Of a DNA stretch of 64,000 bases, positions 7,857 through 16,822 are shown in pieces (positions within the stretch are counted from its first letter, which is position 1; each line of letters starts with the position of its first letter). The DNA is from Oscillospiraceae bacterium. GTDB lineage: Bacteria > Bacillota > Clostridia > Oscillospirales > Ruminococcaceae. Under the pieces are notes generated by a model. The model made no database searches and was not told the origin of the DNA. It saw only the letters and a list, made by a program, of their open reading frames with translations. Made by a program: the position numbers and the translations under genes. The stretch lies in contig JAFYQD010000008.1 in assembly GCA_017547245.1 (NCBI GenBank), positions 124,001 to 188,000 on the forward strand, written 5' to 3'.

Positions 7857-8091
7857 AAAAAAAGCGCCCTCGGAATTTCTCCAAGGGTGCCTGAAAAAGC
7901 ACGGTTCCACCTTGATTTTGACTCGTGGCCCGTTAACGGGGGCAGGGCGGCGGCATTTGTGCAGGTGCTGTTCATGCCGCGGCTCGGGAGCGGTGTCGGC
8001 TGTCCTTACCCTGAAACGCTTTCAGCCGGGGCGTTTCTCTCTGAAAAGGGTGGTGTGGACGGCTTCGGTCTCCGTCAGCGCCTTTTGTTAC
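7857..8091 (-). promoter_or_regulatory. T-box riboswitch upstream of thrS
   Basis: Read on the minus strand, the leader contains the hallmark T-box sequence AAGGTGGAACCGTGC (7899-7913). It is followed by the terminator hairpin GGCACCCTTGGA/TCCGAGGGCGC and a seven-base U-run (7857-7893). The T-box element pairs with part of the terminator to give the antiterminator, which is stabilised by uncharged tRNA. About 180 nt of GC-rich Stem I-type sequence lies between the promoter and the T-box. ACC threonine codons occur in this part, but I could not place the specifier loop with certainty. Confidence 0.9.
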
Positions 8092-8097
8092 CTTTCC

Positions 8098-8125
8098 ATT
8101 ATATCTTTCTGCTGCCGAAAGTCAA
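8098..8125 (-). promoter_or_regulatory. thrS promoter
   Basis: On the minus strand TTGACT (8120-8125) and TATAAT (8098-8103) are spaced by 16 nt, giving a transcript that starts near 8091 and runs through the T-box. Confidence 0.8.
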
Positions 8126-8247
8126 GCAAAAATGGCTGCAGCAAAGCGAAAAACAGCTTTTTTTACGGCAACTGCTTTGCTGTCCGTTTTATAGGACAGT
8201 TAAAGCGATAAAATACAGGCAGAACAGAAAAACAAGGAGGAACCGAA

Positions 8248-8487
8248 ATGAAACATTCTGCCGAATATCGTATGCATACCCATAAAAACCACCGCTGCAG
8301 CGGCATCGCCTTTCTGGCGGTGATTGCCATGGTCATCATTGGTCTGGCGGTGTTGTTTGCCAACGGCCTTTTCTTTCAGGTGATGTTTGTGCCGGTCATT
8401 TTTGGCGGTGTGTATGCCGCCACCTGCCTCTGCTTTGATATAATTCAGGATTTAAGCCATTCCAAAAAGGGAAAGTGGCAGTGGTGA
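8248..8487 (+). CDS. Small membrane protein of unknown function
   Basis: The 79-residue protein is preceded by AAGGAGG. It has a His-rich basic N-terminus (HTHKNHRC), two hydrophobic segments (about residues 18-38 and 42-62), and a basic C-terminal tail ending KKGKWQW. I do not recognise a family. It is followed after 63 nt by another small membrane protein, possibly in the same transcript. An inverted repeat CTGTCC/GGACAG lies just upstream (about 8178-8198) and may be regulatory. Confidence 0.6.
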   Translation: MKHSAEYRMHTHKNHRCSGIAFLAVIAMVIIGLAVLFANGLFFQVMFVPVIFGGVYAATCLCFDIIQDLSHSKKGKWQW

Positions 8488-8550
8488 TTGTTTGGGGTTA
8501 GCCTATCATGTATGCCGTGCCCCACGGGAGCAATGCAAGGAGGAACAGAT

Positions 8551-8781
8551 ATGTTTGACGATTGGAACTACAATGGTTATTCTGACCCTGTGGATGAATT
8601 TATTGAGCATGAAATCATTAACGACAGCACCTTTGACTCAAACAATCCGAAAAGCACGACCAATGTCCGACACAGCACAGGCGGCAGCAAGCCCAACAAT
8701 TCGGCAGGCGATGTGGGATGCTTTGTTCTGCTGTTGGTGGCAAACATCTTTCTGCTTCTGCTGGACCTGTTTACAAGCTAA
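8551..8781 (+). CDS. Small acidic protein with C-terminal membrane helix
   Basis: The start at 8551 is chosen because CAAGGAGG lies just upstream; an in-frame ATG at 8488 has no ribosome site. The 76-residue product has a polar acidic N-terminal half (MFDDWNYNGYSDPVDEFIEHE), a Ser/Asn-rich linker and a single C-terminal hydrophobic helix (CFVLLLVANIFLLLLDLF), so it is likely a tail-anchored membrane protein. No family is recognised. A strong terminator follows directly. Confidence 0.6.
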   Translation: MFDDWNYNGYSDPVDEFIEHEIINDSTFDSNNPKSTTNVRHSTGGSKPNNSAGDVGCFVLLLVANIFLLLLDLFTS

Positions 8782-8783
8782 AG

Positions 8784-8820
8784 AAACACCCCCGAAGCAG
8801 ACCGCTTCGGGGGTGTTTTT
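8784..8820. terminator. Bidirectional terminator
   Basis: The perfect 15-bp stem AAACACCCCCGAAGC has the loop AGACC and T-runs on both strands. It separates the small membrane-protein gene (+) from dus (-). Confidence 0.95.
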
Positions 8821-9790
8821 ATGCGTCGGGATTCATTGCGATAATTTCTTCGGCAAGGCGGCGGGCGTCATCAAGGCTTTCCAGCGCAAAGCAGGCCTTG
8901 CGCAGTTTGGCGGCACCGCGCAGCCCGGTAAAGTACCATGCCGCGTGTTTGCGTGCTTCCCGCATACCCACATACTCGTTTTTATAGCCGCAAATCATTT
9001 CCATGTGGCGCAGCATAACGGCCATGCGTTCTTCCACCTTGGGCTCGGGCAGCAGAACGCCCTCTTCCAGATAGGCCTTGATCTGGCTGAACAGCCAGGG
9101 GCGGCCCAAAGCACCGCGCCCCACCATTACAAGGTCGCAGCCGGTTTCATCATACATGGATTTGGCTTCCTGCGGAGTGGTGATGTCACCGTTGCCCACC
9201 ACGGGTATGGTCAATGCTTCCTTGACCTGACGGATGATGTCACGGTCAACGGGTGGGGCATACATCTGCACACGGGTTCGACCGTGGATGGTAAGCAGTG
9301 CGGCTCCGGCATCTTCGGCCCGTTTGGCCACCTCAAGGGCGGTCACATTGTCCTCGTCCCAGCCTTTGCGGATTTTTACCGTAACGGGGATATCCACCGC
9401 CTGAACCACAGCGGCTACAATCTCTCCGGCCAGTTTGGGATTGCGCAGCAGGGCACTGCCGCCGCCGTTGCCCGATACCTTTGGGGCAGGGCAGCCCATG
9501 TTGATGTCAATGGCTTCGGGTTTGTGGGAAAGGGCCAGCCTTGCGGCCTCTGCCATGATGGCAGGGTCATCGCCAAACAGCTGCACAGCGGCAGGACGCT
9601 CGGCCTCCGAAAGGTTAAGCAGGGCGTCGGTTTTGCGTCCCGAAAGGGTAAGACCCTTGGCACTGGCCATTTCGGCCACGCACCAGCAGGCACCGTATTC
9701 TACACAAAGTTCCCGAAAGGCGCGGTCGGCCACACCGGCCATGGGGGCCAGCGCAGCGGTACGGGGCAGCTCGATGGAACCAAACTTCAT
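8819..9790 (-). CDS. dusB: tRNA-dihydrouridine synthase, DusB type
   Basis: Dus enzymes are FMN-dependent and reduce specific uridines in the tRNA D-loop. The 323-residue frame starts at 9790 with GAGGAGA upstream; the open frame beyond is antisense to nothing useful and ignored. Motifs are in order: LAPMAGVADRAFR, DINMGCPAPKVSGNGGGSALL (catalytic Cys in MGCP), VTVKIRKGWD, LLTIHGRTR, PVVGNGDI and GRGALGRPWLF. This is the full-length DusB layout with the C-terminal helical domain. It lies 13 nt downstream of an EamA transporter gene on the same strand and probably shares its transcript. The exact uridine modified is inferred from subgroup only. Confidence 0.93.
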   Translation of the reverse strand: MKFGSIELPRTAALAPMAGVADRAFRELCVEYGACWCVAEMASAKGLTLSGRKTDALLNLSEAERPAAVQLFGDDPAIMAEAARLALSHKPEAIDINMGCPAPKVSGNGGGSALLRNPKLAGEIVAAVVQAVDIPVTVKIRKGWDEDNVTALEVAKRAEDAGAALLTIHGRTRVQMYAPPVDRDIIRQVKEALTIPVVGNGDITTPQEAKSMYDETGCDLVMVGRGALGRPWLFSQIKAYLEEGVLLPEPKVEERMAVMLRHMEMICGYKNEYVGMREARKHAAWYFTGLRGAAKLRKACFALESLDDARRLAEEIIAMNPDA

Positions 9791-9803
9791 AAAAGGTTTC
9801 TCC

Positions 9804-10700
9804 TCAGTGTTTTTTCTTGTCAGGCAGTTCGCTGATAAAGGCGGAACCCAAAATAAGCACCGCACCGATGATGCCGCCGGGGCCCAAAGGTTCGCCCAGC
9901 ACCAGTGCAGAAAGCAGGATGGCAACAATGGGATCGATATAACTGAAGATGGCCAGAGTATGGGCCTTCAGATCATTCATGGAACCAAAGTAGAGCAGGT
10001 AGGCAAAACCGGTGTGTACAATGCCGACCACCAACAGCAGGATTAGACCGCGGCTGTCGCTTTGCAGGGCAGAGATGTTCTCAGTCAGCAGCACATAGGG
10101 CAGCAGCACAACGGCTGCGGCGGCCATCTGCACCATGGTGCGGTTGATGGGGGGAACATTGCCGCTGCGCTTGTTCAGCAGCACAACGCTGGCATACAGC
10201 AGCGCCGCACTTATGCCAAGCAGCACGCCTTTCAGTTCCTGCACGCCCGAAAAACCGGCCTGCATCACCCCCGAAACAAAAATCATGCCAGCCAAAGCCA
10301 CGGCAGCGCAAAGCAGTTTTTTGGCGGTCAGCTTTTCTTTCAGCACAATGGGCGAGGCCAAAATAAGAAAAACAGGGGCCAGATAGTAGCACAGAGTGGC
10401 GGTGGCAACGGTGGTATAGCGGTAGGCCTCAAACAGCAGTATCCAGTTAAAGCCCATCAGAACGCCCGAAAGGGCAAGAACAGGAAGCTTTGATTTGATG
10501 GAAGCCAGCGAGAAGCCGCTGCCTTTTATCAGTGTTACAGCCACCAGAAACAGCAGGCCAACCACGCTGCGCACCAATGCAATCAGGCTGGAGGGCAGGG
10601 GGATATACCGCACAAAAATGCCGATGGTGCCAAAGATAAACATCGAAAGGGCAAGACTGCCCATGGCGGTGCTGTATCGGGTTTTGGAGGTCTGATTCAT
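9804..10700 (-). CDS. EamA/DMT family transporter
   Basis: The 298-residue protein has ten predicted transmembrane helices in two EamA repeats, with the usual GVLMGFNWILLFEAYRY region after helix 3 and the second-repeat signature near FSYIDPIVAILLSALVLGE. The family exports amino acids or other small metabolites; the substrate is not predictable here. The start at 10700 is chosen from the hydrophobic start, the ribosome site and the promoter. The same frame stays open upstream for another 1,000 codons antisense to polA, which is an artefact. dusB follows on the same transcript. Confidence 0.88.
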   Translation of the reverse strand: MNQTSKTRYSTAMGSLALSMFIFGTIGIFVRYIPLPSSLIALVRSVVGLLFLVAVTLIKGSGFSLASIKSKLPVLALSGVLMGFNWILLFEAYRYTTVATATLCYYLAPVFLILASPIVLKEKLTAKKLLCAAVALAGMIFVSGVMQAGFSGVQELKGVLLGISAALLYASVVLLNKRSGNVPPINRTMVQMAAAAVVLLPYVLLTENISALQSDSRGLILLLVVGIVHTGFAYLLYFGSMNDLKAHTLAIFSYIDPIVAILLSALVLGEPLGPGGIIGAVLILGSAFISELPDKKKH

Positions 10701-10734
10701 GTGAATATCACTCCTGCAAACAAAATCTTTTATG

Positions 10735-10763
10735 ATTATAAAGCGACAGGGCCAAAAAGGCAA
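10735..10763 (-). promoter_or_regulatory. Promoter of the EamA-dusB operon
   Basis: On the minus strand TTGCCT (10758-10763), a 17-nt spacer and TATAAT (10735-10740). It is divergent from the polA promoter. Confidence 0.75.
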
Positions 10764-10790
10764 GAAGGCGGCCCATATCATCATATTTTC

Positions 10791-10819
10791 TTGATGAAGG
10801 GGACGGCTTCGTATATAAT
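10791..10819 (+). promoter_or_regulatory. polA promoter
   Basis: TTGATG (10791-10796), a 17-nt spacer and TATAAT (10814-10819), about 47 nt before the polA start. Confidence 0.8.
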
Positions 10820-10865
10820 ATACATTAGATGATTGTGCCGATTTTTCGGCTGAGGGAGAATTGAT

Positions 10866-13427
10866 ATGAAACTGCTTGCCATAGATTCCAACAGTATTCT
10901 GAACCGTGCCTTTTACGGCATCAAGCTGCTTTCCACCCCGGATGGCATCTACACCAACGCTTTGGTGGGGTTCCTGAATATTCTGCATAAGCTGATGGCC
11001 GATGTAAAGCCCGACTGTGTGGCCTTTGCCTTCGACCTGAAGGGGCCTACCTTCCGTCACAAAATGTATGATGGCTATAAGGCACAGCGCAAGGGTATGC
11101 CGGCCGAGTTGGCCCAACAGCTGCCCCGCATCAAAGAAATTCTGACCCTGATGGGCTACCCCATTCTGGAGGTGCAGGGTTACGAAGGGGACGACATTCT
11201 GGGCACTTTGGCCGCCAACTGCGGAGAGGGTGACCAATGTGTTATCGCCACCGGTGACCGTGACAGCCTGCAGCTGGTGCGCGAAAATGTTACCGTTCTG
11301 CTGGCCACCACCAAGGCCGGCGGCGCCATGTACACCGCCATGACCCCCGAGGCAATTCAGGAACAGTACGGCATTGCCCCCCACCAGCTGATTGATGTAA
11401 AAGCCCTGATGGGCGACAGCTCCGACAACATTCCCGGTGTGGCCGGCGTTGGCGAAAAGACCGCCCTTTCGCTGATTCAAAACAACGGCACATTGGATGC
11501 CATCTATGAAAACATCGAGAACATCGGCCTGACCCCCGGTGTGCGCAACAAGCTGCAGAACGGCAAAGACTCGGCCTATATGAGCCGTGACTTGGCCACC
11601 ATCCGCTGTGATGTGCCGCTGCCCATGACCATGGAAGAACTGGCCCCCCGTCCCATGCAGGAAGGGGAACTGTATGACCTGCTGGTCAGCCTGCACATGA
11701 TGAAGCACATCGAAAAGCTGGGGCTGAAGCCTTCTGATTCGGCAAAACAGCAGACCCTGCAGGCCGAGGCACCTGTCTTTACCCTCGGGGTGGACCGGCC
11801 GCTGCCCGATTGGGGCAAGGCCACCCTTGCGGTTGCCGCCGAATATGGTCAGCAAGGCATTGACGTTTTGGCGGTTGCCGCAGATGGCACCGTTGCCCTG
11901 TGGAACAACCCTGCCCCTGAACTGGTGCAGGCCGTTTGCGCCCTGCCCAATGCCAAAATAACCGAAGACTGCAAGGCGCTTTACCGTGCGGTGCTGCCCT
12001 GCAACCTTTCCAATGTCAGCTTTGACACCCGTTTGGCCGGCTATCTGCTGGCTCCCGATGCCAATGACTACAGCGTACTGCGTTTGGCCGAAGAATGCAG
12101 CCTGCCCACCCCTGTGCTGGAAGGAGAAACCCCTCCCGAAGCAGCCCTGAGGGCAGCCCAACTGGCCGCTTTGGCAGAACATCAGAAAAAACGTCTGGAA
12201 GAAAACGACCAGCTGAAGCTGTTGGGAGAAATCGAAATTCCGCTGGCAAAGGTGCTGGCCGACATGGAACGGCTGGGCTTTGCCATTGACAGGGAAAGCC
12301 TGACCGCCTTTGGCAAGGAACTGGACGTGGAAATTGAACGGCTGCAGACCGCAATCTATCTGTCTGCCGGCGGTGAATTCAACATCAACTCTCCCAAACA
12401 GTTGGGTGAGGTGCTGTTTGAACGCCTGGGGCTGCCCACCCGCAAAAAGACTAAGAGCGGTTACTCCACCAATGCCGAGGTACTGGAGAGCCTTTCCAGC
12501 TATCATCCCATTGTGGAAAATGTTCTGGAATACCGCAAGTACACCAAGCTGCGCTCCACCTATGTGGAAGGGCTTGGCAAGGCCATTGGAGAGGACGGCC
12601 GCATCCACTCGGTTTTCAACCAGACCGAAACACGCACAGGCCGCATCAGCTCGGCCGAACCAAACCTGCAGAACATTCCCGTGCGCACCGAACTGGGGGC
12701 CAAAATGCGCGGCTTTTTCCACGCAAAACCGGGCTGGGTGCTGGTGGATGCCGACTATTCCCAGATCGAGCTGCGTGTGCTGGCCGCCATTGCCAACGAC
12801 ACCAAAATGCTGGAAGCCTTTGCCACAGGGCAGGATATTCACACCAACACAGCCGCACAGGTGTTCGGCATGCCGGTGGAATTTGTCACACCCCTGATGC
12901 GTACTCAGGCCAAGGCGGTAAACTTTGGCATCGTTTATGGCATCGGAGCTTTCTCGCTTTCCAAAGACATCAACGTGTCGGTGGCTGAAGCCGACCGCTA
13001 TATCAAAAACTATCTGAAAACCTATGAAGGCGTGGCCCAATATATGGAAAAGACGGTGGCCGATGCCAACCGCTGCGGTTACATCACCACCCTGTTTGGC
13101 CGCCGCCGCTATCTGCCCGAGCTGAAAAGCTCCAACCACAATCTGCGTGCCTTTGGCGAACGTGTGGCCATGAATGCTCCCATTCAGGGCACAGCTGCCG
13201 ATATCATCAAAATTGCCATGATCAGAGTGTATGACCGCCTGAAAAAGGAAGGTCTGCAGGCACAGCTGATTCTGCAGGTGCACGACGAACTTATCGTGGA
13301 AGCACCCGAGGCCGAAGCCGCCCGTGTTACCGAAATCCTCAAGCAGGAGATGGAAGGCGCTGTGCAGCTGGCCGTTAAGCTGGAAGTGGATGCAGGCAGC
13401 GGCAAAACATGGGGGGAGGCACACTGA
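10866..13427 (+). CDS. polA: DNA polymerase I
   Basis: The 853-residue protein acts in Okazaki fragment maturation and repair. Residues 1-290 are the 5'-3' exonuclease (GYEGDDILGTLA, TGDRDSLQLV, GVAGVGEKTALSLI). Residues about 300-470 are a 3'-5' exonuclease fold in which the DxE metal motif is not recognisable, so proofreading is probably absent, as in many Gram-positive enzymes. The polymerase domain has motif A (DADYSQIELRVLA), motif B (RTQAKAVNFGIVYG) and motif C (QVHDELIVEAP). Its stop overlaps the start of rimI (TGATG). It is the first gene of a plus-strand run of DNA, competence and tRNA/rRNA genes. Confidence 0.97.
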   Translation: MKLLAIDSNSILNRAFYGIKLLSTPDGIYTNALVGFLNILHKLMADVKPDCVAFAFDLKGPTFRHKMYDGYKAQRKGMPAELAQQLPRIKEILTLMGYPILEVQGYEGDDILGTLAANCGEGDQCVIATGDRDSLQLVRENVTVLLATTKAGGAMYTAMTPEAIQEQYGIAPHQLIDVKALMGDSSDNIPGVAGVGEKTALSLIQNNGTLDAIYENIENIGLTPGVRNKLQNGKDSAYMSRDLATIRCDVPLPMTMEELAPRPMQEGELYDLLVSLHMMKHIEKLGLKPSDSAKQQTLQAEAPVFTLGVDRPLPDWGKATLAVAAEYGQQGIDVLAVAADGTVALWNNPAPELVQAVCALPNAKITEDCKALYRAVLPCNLSNVSFDTRLAGYLLAPDANDYSVLRLAEECSLPTPVLEGETPPEAALRAAQLAALAEHQKKRLEENDQLKLLGEIEIPLAKVLADMERLGFAIDRESLTAFGKELDVEIERLQTAIYLSAGGEFNINSPKQLGEVLFERLGLPTRKKTKSGYSTNAEVLESLSSYHPIVENVLEYRKYTKLRSTYVEGLGKAIGEDGRIHSVFNQTETRTGRISSAEPNLQNIPVRTELGAKMRGFFHAKPGWVLVDADYSQIELRVLAAIANDTKMLEAFATGQDIHTNTAAQVFGMPVEFVTPLMRTQAKAVNFGIVYGIGAFSLSKDINVSVAEADRYIKNYLKTYEGVAQYMEKTVADANRCGYITTLFGRRRYLPELKSSNHNLRAFGERVAMNAPIQGTAADIIKIAMIRVYDRLKKEGLQAQLILQVHDELIVEAPEAEAARVTEILKQEMEGAVQLAVKLEVDAGSGKTWGEAH

Positions 13428-13873
13428 TGGAACAGGTAAAGGTGTGTGCCATGACCGCAGAACACATCTCTGAACTGGCACGGTTGGAAAAACTGTGCTT
13501 TTCCGAGCCGTGGAGCGAGGCCGGTCTGGCTGCCGAACTGGAAAATGAAAACGCATTCTTCCGTGTGGCCCGGGATGCCCATGGCAATGTGCTGGGCTAT
13601 GTGGGCATGCACTGTGTGGCCGGGGAATGCTATATCGATAATGTGGCTGTGTTCCCCGATGCTCGACGAAAAGGAGCGGCCTCGGCATTGCTGAATGATT
13701 TGGTGGATTGGGCAAGGCAGAACAGCTGTGCCTTTGTTACGCTGGAGGTGCGCCCCAGCAACAGCGGTGCCATTGCGCTTTATCAGAAGTTTGGTTTTGA
13801 AGAAGTTGGCCGCCGCAAGCGTTTTTACCGTGACCCCGACGAAGATGGTCTTATTCTGACCCTGAATTTGTGA
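13427..13873 (+). CDS. rimI: Ribosomal protein S18 alanine N-acetyltransferase (GNAT)
   Basis: This 148-residue GNAT protein has the RimI features: an N-terminal M-T-x-x-x-I-x-x-I-type helix (MTAEHISELARLEKLCF), SEPWSEAGLAAEL, the acetyl-CoA loop VFPDARRKGAASALL, and the C-terminal QKFGFEEVGRRKRFY. It transfers acetyl groups to the N-terminus of S18 in E. coli; the Gram-positive target is less certain. It starts inside the polA stop codon, so translation is coupled. RimI is often beside tsaB/tsaD; those genes are not in this window. Confidence 0.88.
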   Translation: MEQVKVCAMTAEHISELARLEKLCFSEPWSEAGLAAELENENAFFRVARDAHGNVLGYVGMHCVAGECYIDNVAVFPDARRKGAASALLNDLVDWARQNSCAFVTLEVRPSNSGAIALYQKFGFEEVGRRKRFYRDPDEDGLILTLNL

Positions 13874-13899
13874 ACCTTCCGCCTGAAAGGAAATTGACC

Positions 13900-14736
13900 A
13901 TGCTTGGCTTTTTTGAATTTCGACAGAATTTTTTGCCCTGGCTGCTGATTGCAATGGGCTTTGTTGTGCTGCTTTGTTTTTGCTGCAGTTTACGGCTTAA
14001 ACTGCGCAGCTACCGCATGGTCAGCCCCAAAATCAAAACTCCCCAGCGGCTTATGGTCCTTTCCGACCTGCACAGCAGCAGTTTTGGCAAAAACCAGCGC
14101 AGGCTGCTGCAGTTGGTGGAGGATACCAACCCCGACTTTATCCTTTTCCCCGGAGATACAGTGGATGACCTGCGCCCCCGGGAACCGGCCTTTTATCTGT
14201 TGGAACAGCTGGCGGAAAATTATCCCTGTTTGCTGGTTACCGGCAACCACGAATACCGCACCTACCGCATGGATGTGCTGAAGCAGCAGATCATCGATCT
14301 TGGGGTGATGGTTCTGGCCAATCAATCGGCCGCCAGCGAACATGTTTCGGTGCATGGTCTGGAGGATCCCGAAGGTGTGGAGGATCTGTTTGCCGGCCGT
14401 CTGGAACAGTTGGCCAAAAATGTGAACAAAGAAGCATTCAACATACTGCTGACCCACCGCCCCGAACGGTTTGAGGAATACATACCCTATGGCTTTGACC
14501 TGGTGCTGTGCGGACACACCCACGGCGGCCAATGGCGGCTGCCCGGTGTGGTGGAGGGCTTGTTTGCCACCGGGCAGGGCCTGTTCCCCACCTATGTGGG
14601 TGGAAGCTATGAAAAAGACGGCTGCCGTATGATTGTCAGCCGCGGACTTTCCAAAAAACATATCTGGATTCCTCGCATTTTCAATCCGCCCGAGGCGGTG
14701 CTGGTACAGCTGCTGCCCAAGAATGAGGCAGAGTGA
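13900..14736 (+). CDS. Membrane-anchored metallophosphoesterase (YkuE-like)
   Basis: The start at 13900 has AAAGGAAA upstream; a GTG at 13870 in the same frame overlapping rimI is the alternative. The 278-residue protein has one N-terminal transmembrane helix (about residues 8-26) and a calcineurin-like domain: SDLHSSSFG, FPGDTVDD, VTGNHEYRT and LCGHTHGGQWRLP, which supply the Asp, His and Asn metal ligands. YkuE-type enzymes sit on the outer face of the membrane and hydrolyse phosphodiester or phosphatidyl-type substrates. All metal motifs are intact. It overlaps comEC by 4 nt. Confidence 0.88.
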   Translation: MLGFFEFRQNFLPWLLIAMGFVVLLCFCCSLRLKLRSYRMVSPKIKTPQRLMVLSDLHSSSFGKNQRRLLQLVEDTNPDFILFPGDTVDDLRPREPAFYLLEQLAENYPCLLVTGNHEYRTYRMDVLKQQIIDLGVMVLANQSAASEHVSVHGLEDPEGVEDLFAGRLEQLAKNVNKEAFNILLTHRPERFEEYIPYGFDLVLCGHTHGGQWRLPGVVEGLFATGQGLFPTYVGGSYEKDGCRMIVSRGLSKKHIWIPRIFNPPEAVLVQLLPKNEAE

Positions 14737-16808
14737 CATCAAAGGAATCAGATAGCTGCAGAGGTGTTTTTGTGAAGCGTCCTTTGGTCTGGCTTACGGC
14801 AGCTTTTGCCGCCGCCGTACTGCTGTTGACAAACCTGCCTTTGGCAGCATATGTTTTGCCTGTGACTGCCGCTGCGGCAGCCCTTGCTTCACTGCGCCTT
14901 GTTCCGTCTGATGTACGGGGCAGGGTGCTTGTTGTTTGTGCGGCGGTGCTGCTGGCCTGGGGCAGCAATATGCTTTTTGTGCAAAGGGCGGCGTGCTTTG
15001 CCGGGCTGGATGGAAAAGAGTCTGCTGTGCAGATGACCGTTCTTTCGGAAGAGGAAGGTGAGGGCTACAGCCTTGTTACCCTGCACGGAAAGCTGCAGAC
15101 CCCATCGGGCTGGAAAACCACCACCCTGCGGGCCATTGGCCACAGTGTCTCGGGCTGGAAGGCCGGCGACAGGGTGGAGGGAAAGCTGATGCTGCAGCTG
15201 CCCAAAGAACAAAAAGACCAACGGTTTCTGTACAGCTGCGGCCGCATGGTGGAAGGGCGCATTCTGCAGCTGAATCCGTTGAATGAGGATATCAGACTTC
15301 CCGGCGGCCCAAAGGTGTGGGGCGCTGTGCTCAACAAGGAGCTGTCCGAAGCACTTACCACTACTCTTTCGGGCCAAAACGGAGCCTTTGTGCAATCGGT
15401 TCTGCTGGGAAGAAGGGAATACATTTCGGATAATGTGGATGAGGATATGCGGCGTTCGGGCGCAGCCCATGTTATGGTGGTTTCGGGGCTGCATCTTTCG
15501 CTGATTTGCGGTATGGTGCTTTCCGTGCTGCGCCGCATGGGCGCAAGTCGGTGGGTGCAGTTTTTGGCAGGCGGTTTGGCCTGTGCGTCGGTAATGGTCA
15601 TTGCCGGGCTTACCCCTTCGGTTACCCGTGGCGGCATTATGCTGCTGTTGGCTTTGGCGGCCAATCTGGTGGGCCGCCAAAGCGACTCGTTCAGTTCATT
15701 GGCTGCGGCGGTGCTGGTGATGGGTGTCTGCAATCCCTATGTGTTTTATTCCTGGAGCTTTTTGCTTTCGGTTGGGTCCATGCTTTCCATTCTGATGTTT
15801 GTGCCGCCTTTGCAGAAAGCGTTGCTGAAATGGCGTAAAGAACGTTTCCCAACGGCCGAGTTTGCCGATGGTTTGTTGGGCTTGTCGGCGGTCAGCCTTG
15901 GCGCTGCGGTTTACACCTACCCCATGCTGTCGGTCATGTTTGGCGGTCTGCCGCTGTACGGCTTGCTGGGCAACCTGCTGATTACACCCCTGATGGGCAT
16001 TTTGTTGGTATCCGCCGCTGCTGCGGCCTTGCTGGGGGTGGCCGGCTTTGGTGCTGCGGCTTCGGCTGCGGCCATTCCGGCAGGCATCATTGCCGCATTG
16101 TGCCGAAAGGCGGCTGCCTTTGTGGCAGGTCTGCCGGGAGCTTGGCTTCCCATCGATAAACTTTGGCAGGTGGTATGGCTGTTTGGGGCGGCGTTGGTGC
16201 TGACGCTGCTCAAAAATCGGATGCACAGCAGAAAAAAGCTGTTGTTGGTCGGATCTTCTTTGTTGGCCGTGCTGCTGGTTGGTGCGGCAAGCTCGATGCT
16301 GCTGCAATCCCATGCGGTAGAGCTGCGCACCTTTGAAAACAGCGGTTCGCTGGTAATATTGCTGGACGGTCAGGCTGTGGTGGTGGATGCCGACCCCAAC
16401 GGCGCAAAACAGGCAGCCAATCTGGCAAACAAACAGGTGCTTTACAGCTTTGAAGAGGGCAAGGCACAAACTGCGGCCCTTGTGCTGCAGCAGATAAAGC
16501 CGCAGGCTGCCCTTCTGGAACAGGATACCGCCCGAGAGATTACGCCCTATCTTCCCGAAGAGATAAAAATCCTGAACAGCAATGAGACCGCTGCCCTGAT
16601 GGAAGGATTCTCACTGACGGTATGCGAAGGATACAGGCTTATTGAGATAGATGGTCTTCGGGTGCTGAAATTGTTGAACGGATATGCTATAATAAACAAT
16701 GGAACAGAATTCCCCGCCGCCGATATTATTGTGGATGGTGAGGGCATGATACATCAAACCGCACAGCCTCAGCAGGCAGTAAGAATTTTGCGGTTTAGAA
16801 CAAACTGA
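14733..16808 (+). CDS. comEC: ComEC/Rec2-like DNA uptake channel with degenerate C-terminal domain
   Basis: The product is up to 691 residues. GTG at 14733 overlaps the upstream stop (GTGA); GTG at 14772 (FVKRPLVW, with GAGG upstream) is an equally plausible start. Two N-terminal helices and an OB-like region (residues 90-190) precede the Competence domain (about 220-510), with SGAAHVMVVSGLHLSLI and the multi-helix channel. The C-terminal part (about 525-691) resembles the start of the metallo-beta-lactamase domain (AVVVDADPNG), but the HxHxDH motif is absent and the domain is shortened. comEC followed by holA is a conserved Gram-positive arrangement. Channel function is plausible; nuclease function is not. 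Confidence 0.88.
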   Translation: MTSKESDSCRGVFVKRPLVWLTAAFAAAVLLLTNLPLAAYVLPVTAAAAALASLRLVPSDVRGRVLVVCAAVLLAWGSNMLFVQRAACFAGLDGKESAVQMTVLSEEEGEGYSLVTLHGKLQTPSGWKTTTLRAIGHSVSGWKAGDRVEGKLMLQLPKEQKDQRFLYSCGRMVEGRILQLNPLNEDIRLPGGPKVWGAVLNKELSEALTTTLSGQNGAFVQSVLLGRREYISDNVDEDMRRSGAAHVMVVSGLHLSLICGMVLSVLRRMGASRWVQFLAGGLACASVMVIAGLTPSVTRGGIMLLLALAANLVGRQSDSFSSLAAAVLVMGVCNPYVFYSWSFLLSVGSMLSILMFVPPLQKALLKWRKERFPTAEFADGLLGLSAVSLGAAVYTYPMLSVMFGGLPLYGLLGNLLITPLMGILLVSAAAAALLGVAGFGAAASAAAIPAGIIAALCRKAAAFVAGLPGAWLPIDKLWQVVWLFGAALVLTLLKNRMHSRKKLLLVGSSLLAVLLVGAASSMLLQSHAVELRTFENSGSLVILLDGQAVVVDADPNGAKQAANLANKQVLYSFEEGKAQTAALVLQQIKPQAALLEQDTAREITPYLPEEIKILNSNETAALMEGFSLTVCEGYRLIEIDGLRVLKLLNGYAIINNGTEFPAADIIVDGEGMIHQTAQPQQAVRILRFRTN

Positions 16809-16822
16809 AAGGAGGCGGCAGA

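Noticed and set aside
7843..8285. Plus-strand frames of 122 and 132 codons upstream of the small membrane protein
   Set aside because: They lie over the antisense of the thrS T-box leader and promoter and have no ribosome site.
9804..13715. A 1303-codon open frame on the minus strand across polA
   Set aside because: Only the last 298 codons (EamA transporter) have a start, promoter and membrane-protein pattern. The rest is antisense to polA and stays open because the polA frame avoids codons whose complements are stops.
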